Shown here piece by piece: positions 35,358 to 44,617 of a DNA stretch of 64,000 bases. The DNA comes from Verrucomicrobiaceae bacterium (GTDB taxonomy: Bacteria > Verrucomicrobiota > Verrucomicrobiia > Verrucomicrobiales > Verrucomicrobiaceae), in NCBI GenBank assembly GCA_027490195.1, contig JAIXYN010000042.1, positions 1-64,000 of the forward strand, given 5' to 3'. The notes under the pieces are model-generated. The model searched no databases. It was not told where the DNA came from and worked only from the letters and a program-made list of their open reading frames with translations. A program made the translations under genes and the position numbers. Numbering within the stretch: the first letter of the stretch is position 1; every line of letters starts with the position of its first letter.

Positions 35358-37471
35358 TGGCGAACAGAAAACTTTCGAGGCAATTCCTGACCGCTTTTCT
35401 TTGCCTCACTGCATCAGCCGTCGCTGCACCAGTTCAATACATCGTTTTCAACCGAGCACCGGGCCAGGGAATGTACCAAGGCGAGCCTGAATCTCTGGGA
35501 AGGAAGGCATTCGACGAAGTGCTGACGCGGTTCCCCAATCATGCGGACTCGCGGATTCAAACGGGGGTTAGCCACATCTTTTCAGTATTTCGCACGCCGC
35601 CGGAGACGACGGCGAAAGCGCTGCGTGTATTCCTGAAAACTGCGGAGCAAACGAACACGCCGGTGGTGGTGCAAATCGACACAGAGCACTGGTGGGATGC
35701 AAGGCCGGATTTGTGGAACTGGTGGGATGCGACCAAGCCGGGCTATGATCCGGCGAATCGTCAGAATGTGGAGTGGACGGGCTGGTCACCGGAGCAGGCG
35801 ATCAAAATCGCGTGGAGGAACTGGGGAAAGCAGATCCGTGTATTGCCGCAGCCAAACCTTGCCAGTGCGCGGTATGTGGAGGCCTGCCTCGTTGAGATTC
35901 GTCGGCTTGTGCCAATTGTGCTGGAGTGGCAGGGGCGTTTGCCTGAAGATAAAAAGCATCTGCTCATTGGCATCAAGCTTGGCCACAAGACATCCATCGG
36001 TGGCAGTTCATACCACTATGAAGGTGGCAATGATTTGTTACTAAAGCCTGAGGGGAATGATCCGGTGCTTACCTTTGATGCAGAGAAGGTGTTGTCGCGT
36101 GGTCGGGCGCAGATGGGCTATGCGGCGGTGAAGACATCCGGCATCCGCACGAGTGGCAGTATTGCCGAGAGCGATCTCCGAGATGTCTGCCAGCGGTATC
36201 TTGAAACTCTTTGCCTTGAGGCCACAAAGCTAGGTGTGCCACGAGAGAAATTGTTCGCCCACGGTGTCGGCTGGAAGGACGGCGAGTTGCTCTACGATGT
36301 GCCGGTGAACTCATACGCCTGCCCCGGTTGGAGCTTTTACAAGCATGCTGTTGATCCACGCCAGGACAAAGGTGTGCAGCGCAATCTCGGCAAGACCGAT
36401 GCCCCCTACTGGGCTGCCTGTGAATACTGGCTCCCCTCAGGCGAGGCCAATGCCTGGCGCGATGCCTTAAAGCGCACACTTGCTGCACCGCGCTGCCGGT
36501 ATGTGTGTGTATTCAACTGGGAAAACATGGCTGTTTACCCTGACATCGCGAAAGGCATTCATCAAATCGTCGATGCAGCGCCACAGCGCATCATCGAGAC
36601 GATCTTCCAACAACCCGAGATCACTGCGAAGGACGTGGAGACCTGTGTGATTGGCGAACTGCACCCGCAAAGCGAACGCTTTTATGTTCGACTCGGCAAC
36701 TACGGCAAAACAACACCACTGGTGCCGCAAGAGTGGGATGCAGGACGATTCACCGGTTTGCAGGTGCCCGCCGGTTGCCAGCGCGGCCTTTCAGCCGTGA
36801 CTGATGCCACGGCGGTACAGGTGAACGGGCGAGAAATCGGCATCTGGATTGATTCGGATCATCCACGTCCGGCGCTTGGATCACTGCTGCCGATCACGCC
36901 CGCCTACTGGTGGTGGGACATGAGCCGAGCGCCCACGCCGTTCAAAATCGCTGACCGCGAGCTTTCGATGTCCTTCGATCTCAAAGTGCCCACAGCTACG
37001 AAAACAGGCAAGGCCATCCCTTACATCACAATGAATTTCCTCTTCCGCGACGCACGTTCGCAACAGCAGTTCTGGCTGGCGGCCTCACTGTACGACCCAC
37101 GGGGCAAGGCCGCCTTGCCAGACACGGTGCATGTGGATAATTGGGAAGGCGGCACTCAGTTGCCCATCTTGTTCTCTGCTCTCAATCACGAGAGCCAGTG
37201 GCTGCATCCTGGTCCCGCCTCAGCCATGTTCACCGACAAAACCTTTGATGCCTATCGCAAGATCGAAGTCCGCGTCACCTCCGCCGAAATTCGAGCCGCT
37301 CTTGTCGCGATGAAAAAAGCCATGCCGAAACTCACCGCCGTCTCCGAAGTTCCAAGCGACTACCAACTTATTCATTTCAATATCAACCCCGAGGTCTATG
37401 CACCGCAAGGAAGTCGTGGTCAGCTGGGTTTGTCTCTGCGCGACATTCGAGTCGAACTGATCTCTCACTGA
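35357..37471 (+). CDS. Secreted protein of uncertain function, possible TIM-barrel glycoside hydrolase
   Basis: A 704-aa exported protein. The ATG at 35357 has a good ribosome-binding site (AAGGAG) and gives the signal MANRKLSRQFLTAFLCLTASAVA. I do not recognise a named family. The first 400 residues look like a barrel: TPVVVQIDTEHWWDARPDLW, ACLVEIRRLVPIVLEW, LFAHGVGWKDGELLYDVPV and YVCVFNWENMAVYPD resemble strand ends with Glu/Asp/Trp clusters. The C-terminal third is beta-rich. Its place directly before lyase-like and sulfatase genes suggests polysaccharide breakdown. Catalytic residues cannot be named. Confidence 0.55.
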   Translation: MANRKLSRQFLTAFLCLTASAVAAPVQYIVFNRAPGQGMYQGEPESLGRKAFDEVLTRFPNHADSRIQTGVSHIFSVFRTPPETTAKALRVFLKTAEQTNTPVVVQIDTEHWWDARPDLWNWWDATKPGYDPANRQNVEWTGWSPEQAIKIAWRNWGKQIRVLPQPNLASARYVEACLVEIRRLVPIVLEWQGRLPEDKKHLLIGIKLGHKTSIGGSSYHYEGGNDLLLKPEGNDPVLTFDAEKVLSRGRAQMGYAAVKTSGIRTSGSIAESDLRDVCQRYLETLCLEATKLGVPREKLFAHGVGWKDGELLYDVPVNSYACPGWSFYKHAVDPRQDKGVQRNLGKTDAPYWAACEYWLPSGEANAWRDALKRTLAAPRCRYVCVFNWENMAVYPDIAKGIHQIVDAAPQRIIETIFQQPEITAKDVETCVIGELHPQSERFYVRLGNYGKTTPLVPQEWDAGRFTGLQVPAGCQRGLSAVTDATAVQVNGREIGIWIDSDHPRPALGSLLPITPAYWWWDMSRAPTPFKIADRELSMSFDLKVPTATKTGKAIPYITMNFLFRDARSQQQFWLAASLYDPRGKAALPDTVHVDNWEGGTQLPILFSALNHESQWLHPGPASAMFTDKTFDAYRKIEVRVTSAEIRAALVAMKKAMPKLTAVSEVPSDYQLIHFNINPEVYAPQGSRGQLGLSLRDIRVELISH

Positions 37472-37491
37472 GACTTCACCTAATTCCGATC

Positions 37492-38841
37492 ATGCCATCT
37501 TCCATCACACGCCGCACCGCCTTCTGCTCTGCCGGACTCGCAATGCTTGGCACTTCGCGCGCTGCAGAGGTGAAAGATGAAGCATCGGCAGGCAGCAATC
37601 ATGGGATCAATGCGAGGGCGTTTGGCACGAAGGCAGATGGGATTACGGATGACACAGCAGCATTGCAAAGGGCGATCGACACGGCTTCGGTAAACGGCGG
37701 CGGCAGTGTGTTTGTGCCTGCTGGCACTTACCGCCTCAACGGGCAGCTTATCATCAAGCGCAACGTCACGCTTGAGGGCGTCTTCACCGCACCGCCGACC
37801 ATTCCATGGACGGCGGACTCTCTGGGGAAGGGCGCGCCAAATGGCTCGGTGTTGCTTGCTTTCAGCGGCAAGGGCGAAGCGGACGGAACACCATTCATCC
37901 AACTCGATTACAACGCGACGCTTAAAGGCATCGCAGTATTTCATCCTGAGCAAACCGATACCAATCCACCCATCGCCTATCCTTGGACAATCAGCTCGTT
38001 GCTCAGTGGGGCGGACAACTGTTCCATCATCGACGTGCTGCTTGTTAATCCGTACAAGGGGGTGGATTTTGGTGGCCGACACACGGGACGTCATTTCATT
38101 CGCAACCTCAATGGTGCACCGCTGTATCGGGGGTTGTTCATTGATCACTGCATTGACGTGGGTCGAGTCGAGAACGTACACTTCTGGCCCTTCTGGGGTG
38201 CGACGGGAGCGGCGGCTGAGTTTCGTAGAAAAGAGGGCAAAGCATTCGTCATTGGCCGCTCAGACTGGCAGCATCTGACGAACTGCTTTTGCATCGACTA
38301 TGAGACCGGCTTCCAGTTCATCCGCTGCACCAGCGACGCGCCGGCTTATCAAGGCGGAGGCAACGCGCATGTCATTGGTGGCGGTGCGGACGGCTGCAAT
38401 CGTGCCGTGCATGTGGTGGAGATGCAGGGCCACAGCGGCGCACGATTCACGAACTCACAAATCTACGGCGACATCATTGTTGAGCCGACCAACAACGCCC
38501 CGCTCACGTTCAACGCCTGCGGATTGTTTGGCAGCATGTGGGCCGCCAATGGCATTGGCCTCGCCCGCATTGAAGGCGGCGGCAAAGTCAGCTTTACCGA
38601 CTGTCACATCCACTGCCTTGATCCCCGCAACACCCTCCGCCCCCTCATCCACGCCAAATCTGGTCGCCTGCAGGTGCGAGGCTGCGATTTCATCGATGGT
38701 CAAGCTGCCCGCGATCACGTGCTTCTCGATGAAGCCGTTCTCTTCGCCAACATCAGTGACAACACTTCCAGATCGGCTTTCATGGTGATCAACAGGGCTC
38801 AGGGCAAGACCGTGGTGCGGGATAATCTCAGCGAAGCATGA
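37492..38841 (+). CDS. Secreted beta-helix protein, pectate-lyase-3/GH28-like
   Basis: A 449-aa right-handed beta-helix protein. The N-terminus ITRRTAFCSAGLAMLG has a twin-arginine pair before a hydrophobic stretch, so Tat export is likely. NARAFGTKADGITDDTAALQRAIDTA and GGGSVFVPAGTYRLNGQL are the standard opening of the pectate lyase superfamily-3/GH28-related fold. Repeated strand units follow to the end. Related genes lie at 39944 and, more distantly, 51155. It could be a lyase, a hydrolase or an epimerase; the active site is not clear. Confidence 0.8.
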   Translation: MPSSITRRTAFCSAGLAMLGTSRAAEVKDEASAGSNHGINARAFGTKADGITDDTAALQRAIDTASVNGGGSVFVPAGTYRLNGQLIIKRNVTLEGVFTAPPTIPWTADSLGKGAPNGSVLLAFSGKGEADGTPFIQLDYNATLKGIAVFHPEQTDTNPPIAYPWTISSLLSGADNCSIIDVLLVNPYKGVDFGGRHTGRHFIRNLNGAPLYRGLFIDHCIDVGRVENVHFWPFWGATGAAAEFRRKEGKAFVIGRSDWQHLTNCFCIDYETGFQFIRCTSDAPAYQGGGNAHVIGGGADGCNRAVHVVEMQGHSGARFTNSQIYGDIIVEPTNNAPLTFNACGLFGSMWAANGIGLARIEGGGKVSFTDCHIHCLDPRNTLRPLIHAKSGRLQVRGCDFIDGQAARDHVLLDEAVLFANISDNTSRSAFMVINRAQGKTVVRDNLSEA

Positions 38842-39908
38842 AAATCTTTTCCTGCATTGTCGCGTTTATGCTGGCCTCTTCCGCCTCCTGGTGTCTGGCG
38901 GACGGGAAAAAAGTCCGCATGCTCTTCTCGATCGACCAAGGCTTTGGCAACGGCATCGTCGCGAATGGAAATTTTGAAGCGCTGGTCCGAATGATGATAG
39001 CGTTGAGGCCACTGGGGGAGAAGTATGAAGTCAGCGTACTGCTGAATCCGATGATCAAGGACAAGCAGCGCCTGAAGCTGATGCTGGACACGCTGGTGGC
39101 GCAGAAAATGCCATTTGTGTTCGATGTGTATTCTTCGGACACCTTCACGCTTGGAGCAAACGGTCCGGCGAATGCGCCGTTTGATTCCAGTCACGGGCAG
39201 TCTGTTTCGTTGGAACAACTCGCCGACTACAAAAATTCATATGGCGAGTGGCTCGTGGGTCTGCGCTTCATGGAGATCTTCGGCCAGGACTACGGCATCC
39301 GCGCCATGAAGACCACGAATCCCGAGCTGAAACGCCCTGGCGATAAACTGCCCGGCGACAACTTCTTCCAACCTGATTTTGCTGAGGGTTTCATCCGTTT
39401 CGCCGGGCAGCACGCGATGTTTGTCCAGTGGGCTGACTTTGGCTGGATGCCTTTTTCTCCATGGGATGCCGAGATGCCCAAATACACCGAGCAGGTCAAA
39501 GCGCTGCTGCGCAAACATCCGGGCGTGGTGACCGTGACCTACAACAACAATGAGCCGAATGAAGCCTCGCTCCCGCGCCTTGGCACCTGGCACACAGCGG
39601 TGGAGCACTTCCCCAAGGAAGGAGCCGCCGGTTTCGGCCTCTCCAATCAAAGCTGGCTGCACAACTTCACCTACATGGACACCAAGCCCGAGGAGATCAT
39701 CGCGTGGACGCGAAGCGCGCTAGATAATAACTGCCGCCTGATCCAGTTCGAGCCTGCGTGGTATTTTTTCAATCTCCCGCCAGCCACTTTTGAGCTTGGG
39801 GATTCCACCCGTGTCCCCGCTGGAACGCTGCCCGGCGAGGCGACAGAGAGCTTGAAGCAGTTGATCGCTTTTCTGCTGGCAGCGCCATCTTCCTCAAACA
39901 AGCCGTAG
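38838..39908 (+). CDS. Secreted protein of unknown function in the sulfatase operon
   Basis: A 356-aa exported protein (signal MKIFSCIVAFMLASSASWCLA) whose start overlaps the beta-helix gene by ATGA. I do not recognise the family. Recurrent features (MPFVFDVYSSDTF, MFVQWADFGWMPF, VVTVTYNNNEPNEA and CRLIQFEPAWYFF) look like successive strand ends of a (beta/alpha)8 barrel with aromatic and acidic residues. A GH98-like or other glycoside hydrolase is one option. Its tight coupling between two beta-helix genes suggests all three act on one glycan. Confidence 0.5.
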   Translation: MKIFSCIVAFMLASSASWCLADGKKVRMLFSIDQGFGNGIVANGNFEALVRMMIALRPLGEKYEVSVLLNPMIKDKQRLKLMLDTLVAQKMPFVFDVYSSDTFTLGANGPANAPFDSSHGQSVSLEQLADYKNSYGEWLVGLRFMEIFGQDYGIRAMKTTNPELKRPGDKLPGDNFFQPDFAEGFIRFAGQHAMFVQWADFGWMPFSPWDAEMPKYTEQVKALLRKHPGVVTVTYNNNEPNEASLPRLGTWHTAVEHFPKEGAAGFGLSNQSWLHNFTYMDTKPEEIIAWTRSALDNNCRLIQFEPAWYFFNLPPATFELGDSTRVPAGTLPGEATESLKQLIAFLLAAPSSSNKP

Positions 39909-39943
39909 CAGGCATGCGATTCCATCACTTTCTCAATTACTCT

Positions 39944-41698
39944 ATGAAATCCCGGAACATCCTCGTCATTCTCACCTGCTTGCTTACCAGCGGCGTGTTT
40001 GCTCAGACCTCTTCGTGGGATGTCGTCAGCGCCGGGGCCAAGGCCGACGGTGCAACGGACAGCACCGCTATTTTCCAGCGCTTGCTCGATGACGCGGGCA
40101 AGGCGGGCGGCGGCGTGGTGACGGTGCCTGCTGGGTCGTTTCGCATTGCGGGAAACCTGACCATTCCGGCGAATGTGACGCTGCAAGGCATCTACCGCGT
40201 GCCACCCACGGTGCGCTCGGGAAAGACGGCAGAGCTGACGGGTTCCGTTTTACAAGCGATGGCGGGACGCGGATCGAATGAAGGTGCGCCATTCATCAAT
40301 CTGGCGGGCACGAATGCGGCCATCGCGGGTTTCATCATCACTTACCCGGAGTGGAAACAGACGGACGTGCCTCCAGTGCCATATCCGCCATGCATCGCGT
40401 CGCAGGCCACGGAGAATGTGGGCATCAGCGAGTGCCTGCTGCTGAATCCTTATGAAGGCATCCGCTTCGTGCTGGCGCATCGGCCGCTGGTACGGAACGT
40501 GACGGGGTATCCATCGTGGCGCGGCTTGTATGTAACTGAGTGCATGGACATCGGCCACATCGAGAACGTCCACTTTTGGCCCTTCGGTGTGACTTATGAT
40601 CCGAACAATCCTTTCTGCCAATGGGTGAACTTGAACGGCACGGCCTTCGAGATCGCGCACACGGACTGGCTGTATGTGCTGAACACGTTCTGCTTTGGCT
40701 ACGGCGTGGGCTACAAATTCACCGCGACGGACAAAGGCAGCGCGAATGGCAACTTCGTGGGCCTCGGTGCGGATTCGTGCCAGCGAGCGGTCTTGGTGGA
40801 GCAGGCGCAGGCACCAGGACTGCTCATCACCAATGGCGAGTTTGTCGGACGCTGGGGAAGCACGGACAGCGTGGGCATGGAGATCGGCCCGGCGGTGAAA
40901 GGGAAGGTCAGCCTGGTCAATTGTTCGTTTTGGGGGCCGCTGGATCGCTGTGTGTGGATGCGCGGTGCGGAGGGCCAATTCACCGCGAGCGCGTGCAACT
41001 TCGTCAATTGGGACATCGCTCATCTCGACTCACCCGCCATCCAGATCGATGCGGGCAAGGCCATTGTGCAAGGCAGCACCTTTGGCGAAGATCATCTGCA
41101 TGTGCGTGTGGGCAAAGGTGTGTCCAGCGCGATCGTCACGGCGAACCAAGCGGCGGGCGGCTTCCGCATTGACAACCAAGCGGGCAAGCGCACGCAGTCG
41201 GCCTTGAACGAAAGTGATAGCATCGAGTGGACCGATGAAGCGCGATCGCATTATCGCATCGCGATGGGCGAAGCTGGCAGCGGACACTATCTCCTCGGCT
41301 GGCACGGATCAGAGGTCGGCGCACGCTGGTCCATGCCGAGCAGTTTGCTCGTGCTGCCTGTTAATTCAGGCAAAGCCTGCACCATTTCGCTGAAACTCAT
41401 GGCACCACCGCAGGCCATCACCGCTGAGGCGGGTTTGTATCTCGATGGCAAACAAATCGCCCCGCTTACAAACACCGACACCCTCACCGCGACTTTGCCC
41501 GCCACCACCAAAGATCAAGTACGCCTCGAGCTTCGCGCCCAAGGTTGGGTCCCCATGAAGCTCGATCCGAACTCCAAAGACCCGCGCATGCTCGGTGTTC
41601 AAGTCAGTGGCGTGGAAGTGCAAAGTGCCGAGACAACTGCGAAGGTATTCAATGCGAATAATGGCGAGTGGCTGCCAACTCCTGCACCGGCCCCATAA
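39944..41698 (+). CDS. Secreted beta-helix protein, pectate-lyase-3-like, with C-terminal beta-domain
   Basis: A 584-aa exported protein. The start at 39944 gives the signal MKSRNILVILTCLLTSGVFA; an upstream in-frame ATG adds ten residues. SWDVVSAGAKADGATDSTAIFQRLLDDAGKAGGGVV opens a beta-helix closely related to the gene at 37492; both also share EC/HCIDVGRVENVHFWPF-type strands (here MDIGHIENVHFWPFG). Residues from about 430 form an extra domain not present in the shorter paralogue. The two may cut the same polymer at different linkages. Confidence 0.8.
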   Translation: MKSRNILVILTCLLTSGVFAQTSSWDVVSAGAKADGATDSTAIFQRLLDDAGKAGGGVVTVPAGSFRIAGNLTIPANVTLQGIYRVPPTVRSGKTAELTGSVLQAMAGRGSNEGAPFINLAGTNAAIAGFIITYPEWKQTDVPPVPYPPCIASQATENVGISECLLLNPYEGIRFVLAHRPLVRNVTGYPSWRGLYVTECMDIGHIENVHFWPFGVTYDPNNPFCQWVNLNGTAFEIAHTDWLYVLNTFCFGYGVGYKFTATDKGSANGNFVGLGADSCQRAVLVEQAQAPGLLITNGEFVGRWGSTDSVGMEIGPAVKGKVSLVNCSFWGPLDRCVWMRGAEGQFTASACNFVNWDIAHLDSPAIQIDAGKAIVQGSTFGEDHLHVRVGKGVSSAIVTANQAAGGFRIDNQAGKRTQSALNESDSIEWTDEARSHYRIAMGEAGSGHYLLGWHGSEVGARWSMPSSLLVLPVNSGKACTISLKLMAPPQAITAEAGLYLDGKQIAPLTNTDTLTATLPATTKDQVRLELRAQGWVPMKLDPNSKDPRMLGVQVSGVEVQSAETTAKVFNANNGEWLPTPAPAP

Positions 41699-41713
41699 GT
41701 TTATCACCCGAAC

Positions 41714-43174
41714 ATGAAGTCCCTGCTTTTCTTGACACTCCTCCTTTCGGTGTTTGCTGCTCGACACTCGTCATTCGCTGCGCCGCCCAACTTCGTCGTC
41801 ATCCTTGCCGACGATCAGACTTATCGCGCCATCGGTTACAACAACCCGGTGGTGAAGACTCCGAACATGGACAAGCTCGCTGCCGAGGGCTTTCGGTTTG
41901 ATCGATTCTTCGTTGCCTCGCCGATTTGTGTGGCGAGTCGAGCGAGCATTCACACCGGCGTGTATCCACAGCAGCATGGCGCGGTGAGTTTGTTTGGGCG
42001 GGGCTTTGTGGACAGCGTGGTGAAGGGGAAGCGGTTTGAAACTCTGCCTGCTGTGCTCGGCAAAGCTGGCTATCACACCGCGCTCTGGGGCAAGTCCCAC
42101 CTGGGAGCACCGACCACGTTTGGTTTCGCCGAGGGTGAGGAGTTCCATGGGCCGAATGATGAGCAGACTTTTGCGGCGGCGGAGAAGTTCCTCGCGCGTG
42201 AATCAAAGTCAGGCCGTCCGTTTATGCTTTGGCTCACACCGCGCAATCCGCATCTGCCGCTGAGTGCGCCGCAGCGATTCAAGAACATTTACAAGGATGC
42301 GGAGATCAAACTCGAACCCAACTGGCGCGAGTCGCCGCTGATGGAGAGTCTGTTCAACCAAGGCCCGGCGGGTGCGATTTCCTTTCGCGATAGCGCGCCT
42401 ATTTTCCCAGGTGCACCGAAAGGTCTGATCGCCGGGCCGCCGCGTGCGGAGGCGGTGATGAAGGAGGTCATTCGTCATTATTATGGCGATGTGAGCTGCC
42501 TGGATGAACAGATCGGCACGCTCGTCGGGCAACTCAAAGCGAACGGACTCTACGAGAACACGATCATCATCTACTTTGCCGACAACGGCTACTTTCTCGG
42601 TAATCACGGCCTGGGCAACAAGGTCACCATGCACGAAGAATCCGTGCGAGTGCCGATGTTCATTCACTCGCCGCTGCTGACCGTGAAGCAGGCGAAGAGC
42701 GATGCGCTTACCTCATCGCTCGATGTTTATCCGACGATCCTCGATCTCGCTGGAGTCACCGCGCCGCCGCAGCTCATGGGTAAATCATTGCGCCCGATCC
42801 TCGCCTCTCCGACTACGAGCGTGCGTGATCACGTGATCACCGAATGCGTTGGCCCACCTGATAAACGACTCGGTGTGGGCCATCGCATGGTGCGCACGGA
42901 TCATTTGAAATACATCCTTACCAGCTCGGAGGAGGAGGCGTTCTTCGACTTGAGCAGCAATCCCTACGAACTGAAAAACCTCATTGGCGATGCGTCGCGG
43001 AAGGATGAAATCGAGCGTCATCGCACGCTGCTGCATGAGTGGTCGGCGAGCGTCGGCGAAAAGAGGGTGCCCTTGGAAGAGGTGAAGGCGACGAAACCGG
43101 AGGAGAGACGACGGCAACCCCGAGAGCCCAAGAAAGGCAAGGCGGCAACATCTCCAAAGGATGATGCAAAGTAG
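41714..43174 (+). CDS. Secreted family S1 sulfatase (CVASR type)
   Basis: A 486-aa exported sulfatase (signal MKSLLFLTLLLSVFAARHSSFA). Asp33-Asp34 lie in LADDQTY. The formylglycine site is Cys72 in CVASRASIHTG, the C-x-A-x-R variant that is accepted by maturation enzymes. The Lys/His block is WGKSHLGAP and the late metal block FADNGYFLGNHG, recalling glucosamine-6-sulfatase-like members. It lies 15 bases after the beta-helix gene. The C-terminus is basic (EPKKGKAATSPKDDAK). Confidence 0.92.
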   Translation: MKSLLFLTLLLSVFAARHSSFAAPPNFVVILADDQTYRAIGYNNPVVKTPNMDKLAAEGFRFDRFFVASPICVASRASIHTGVYPQQHGAVSLFGRGFVDSVVKGKRFETLPAVLGKAGYHTALWGKSHLGAPTTFGFAEGEEFHGPNDEQTFAAAEKFLARESKSGRPFMLWLTPRNPHLPLSAPQRFKNIYKDAEIKLEPNWRESPLMESLFNQGPAGAISFRDSAPIFPGAPKGLIAGPPRAEAVMKEVIRHYYGDVSCLDEQIGTLVGQLKANGLYENTIIIYFADNGYFLGNHGLGNKVTMHEESVRVPMFIHSPLLTVKQAKSDALTSSLDVYPTILDLAGVTAPPQLMGKSLRPILASPTTSVRDHVITECVGPPDKRLGVGHRMVRTDHLKYILTSSEEEAFFDLSSNPYELKNLIGDASRKDEIERHRTLLHEWSASVGEKRVPLEEVKATKPEERRRQPREPKKGKAATSPKDDAK

Positions 43175-43200
43175 TGTGAAATCCCCTGCCACTACCCATT

Positions 43201-44592
43201 ATGAAATGTCTCATCTCCATCTTCTTCAGTCTCTTCGTCATTGCGGGCGTATCCCTTTCTGCGGCTTCATCCGTCAAGCCGGACATCGTCTTCCTGCTTG
43301 CCGATGATCTGGGCAATGCGGACGTCGGCTGGCATGGCAGCGACATCAGGACACCGAATCTCGACAAGCTTGCGGCGGGCGGAGCAAAGCTGGAGCACTT
43401 CTACGTGCTGCCGGTTTGCACGCCGACGCGTGTGGCATTCCTCACCGGGCGCTATCCGATTCGCTCGGGCATGCAGCTTAACGTGCTGCGGCAGCAATCG
43501 AAGTACGGCATGCCGCTGGAGGAGCGCACCGTCGCCAATGCGCTGCACGATGCGGGCTACACCACGGCGATCTGCGGCAAATGGCACGTGGGCCACTTTG
43601 ACAAGGCGTACTGGCCGAATGCGCGCGGTTTTGACCACTCGCTGGGTCATTTGGAGGGCATCGATTACTTCACGCATCACAACTACTTTAAAAACGGCGA
43701 GCTGGACTGGCGGCGCAATGGCGAGGATGTGGTGGAGGAAGGCTATGCGACCACGCTGGAGGCCAATGAAGCTGCGGCAGTGATCCGGCGACAACCGAAG
43801 GACAAACCGCTCTTCCTTTATGTGCCCTTCACGGGCGTGCATGGGCCGCTTCAGGCACCCAGCAAGGAAGCCGTGGCAGCGTATCAACCCGCGATGAATG
43901 AGCAGCGTGCCACTTTGGCCGCCACGATGACAGCGGTCGATGAAGGCTGTGGCAGGATCTTTGCCGCACTCGATGAGACGGGGCGGCGGGAAAACACGCT
44001 CATCGTTTTTTGCAGTGACAACGGCGGGATGCCACCGGGGCGAAATCTGCCCTACCGGGCCTTCAAATCTTCGCTGTATGAAGGCGGCATCCGCTCACCC
44101 GCACTCGCCGCGTGGCCGGGGCGCATCAAGCCCGGCACCGTCATCACCGAACCGCTGCACATTGTCGATCTCTTCCCGACTTTTGTGAAGCTCGCCGGTG
44201 GCAGTCTGAAGCAAAAGCTGCCGCTAGATGGTCGCGACATCATGCCTGTGCTCACCGAAGGCAAACCCTCGCCGCATGAGGACATCCTGCTCAACGCCAT
44301 CACAGCGAATGACGGTGCCATCCGCATGGGCGACTGGAAGCTCATCCTCAACGGCAACGACGGCGTCACGCCGTCTGTGGATCTGGCCACCGGCGAACGC
44401 AAAAAGGAAGGCCGGAAGACGAAGAAAGAAAGACGCAGCGAACCCAAGGCGGAACTCTTCAATCTGCGCGATGATCCTGGCGAGACTCAAGACCTCGCTT
44501 CCGCACAGCCTGAAAAGGTCAAAGAACTGAGGCAGCGCTATGACGCCTATTTGAAGGCAGCGGTGAAGCCCCTGCAGTTTCAGACGAGGTGA
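43201..44592 (+). CDS. Secreted sulfatase, arylsulfatase B-like
   Basis: A 463-aa exported sulfatase (signal MKCLISIFFSLFVIAGVSLSA). LADDLGNADVG (Asp35-Asp36), Cys73 in CTPTRVAFLTG, GKWHVGHFD and CSDNGGMP give a complete active site. RGFDHSLGHLEGIDYFTHHNYF and SGMQLNVLRQQSKYGMPLEE mark the same arylsulfatase B/I/J-like branch as the gene at 26904, to which it is clearly paralogous. It has a Lys/Arg-rich insertion (KKEGRKTKKERRSEPK) near residue 400. It starts 26 bases after the previous gene. Confidence 0.93.
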   Translation: MKCLISIFFSLFVIAGVSLSAASSVKPDIVFLLADDLGNADVGWHGSDIRTPNLDKLAAGGAKLEHFYVLPVCTPTRVAFLTGRYPIRSGMQLNVLRQQSKYGMPLEERTVANALHDAGYTTAICGKWHVGHFDKAYWPNARGFDHSLGHLEGIDYFTHHNYFKNGELDWRRNGEDVVEEGYATTLEANEAAAVIRRQPKDKPLFLYVPFTGVHGPLQAPSKEAVAAYQPAMNEQRATLAATMTAVDEGCGRIFAALDETGRRENTLIVFCSDNGGMPPGRNLPYRAFKSSLYEGGIRSPALAAWPGRIKPGTVITEPLHIVDLFPTFVKLAGGSLKQKLPLDGRDIMPVLTEGKPSPHEDILLNAITANDGAIRMGDWKLILNGNDGVTPSVDLATGERKKEGRKTKKERRSEPKAELFNLRDDPGETQDLASAQPEKVKELRQRYDAYLKAAVKPLQFQTR

Positions 44593-44617
44593 AAACAAGC
44601 CAGCTCCACTAACGCCC

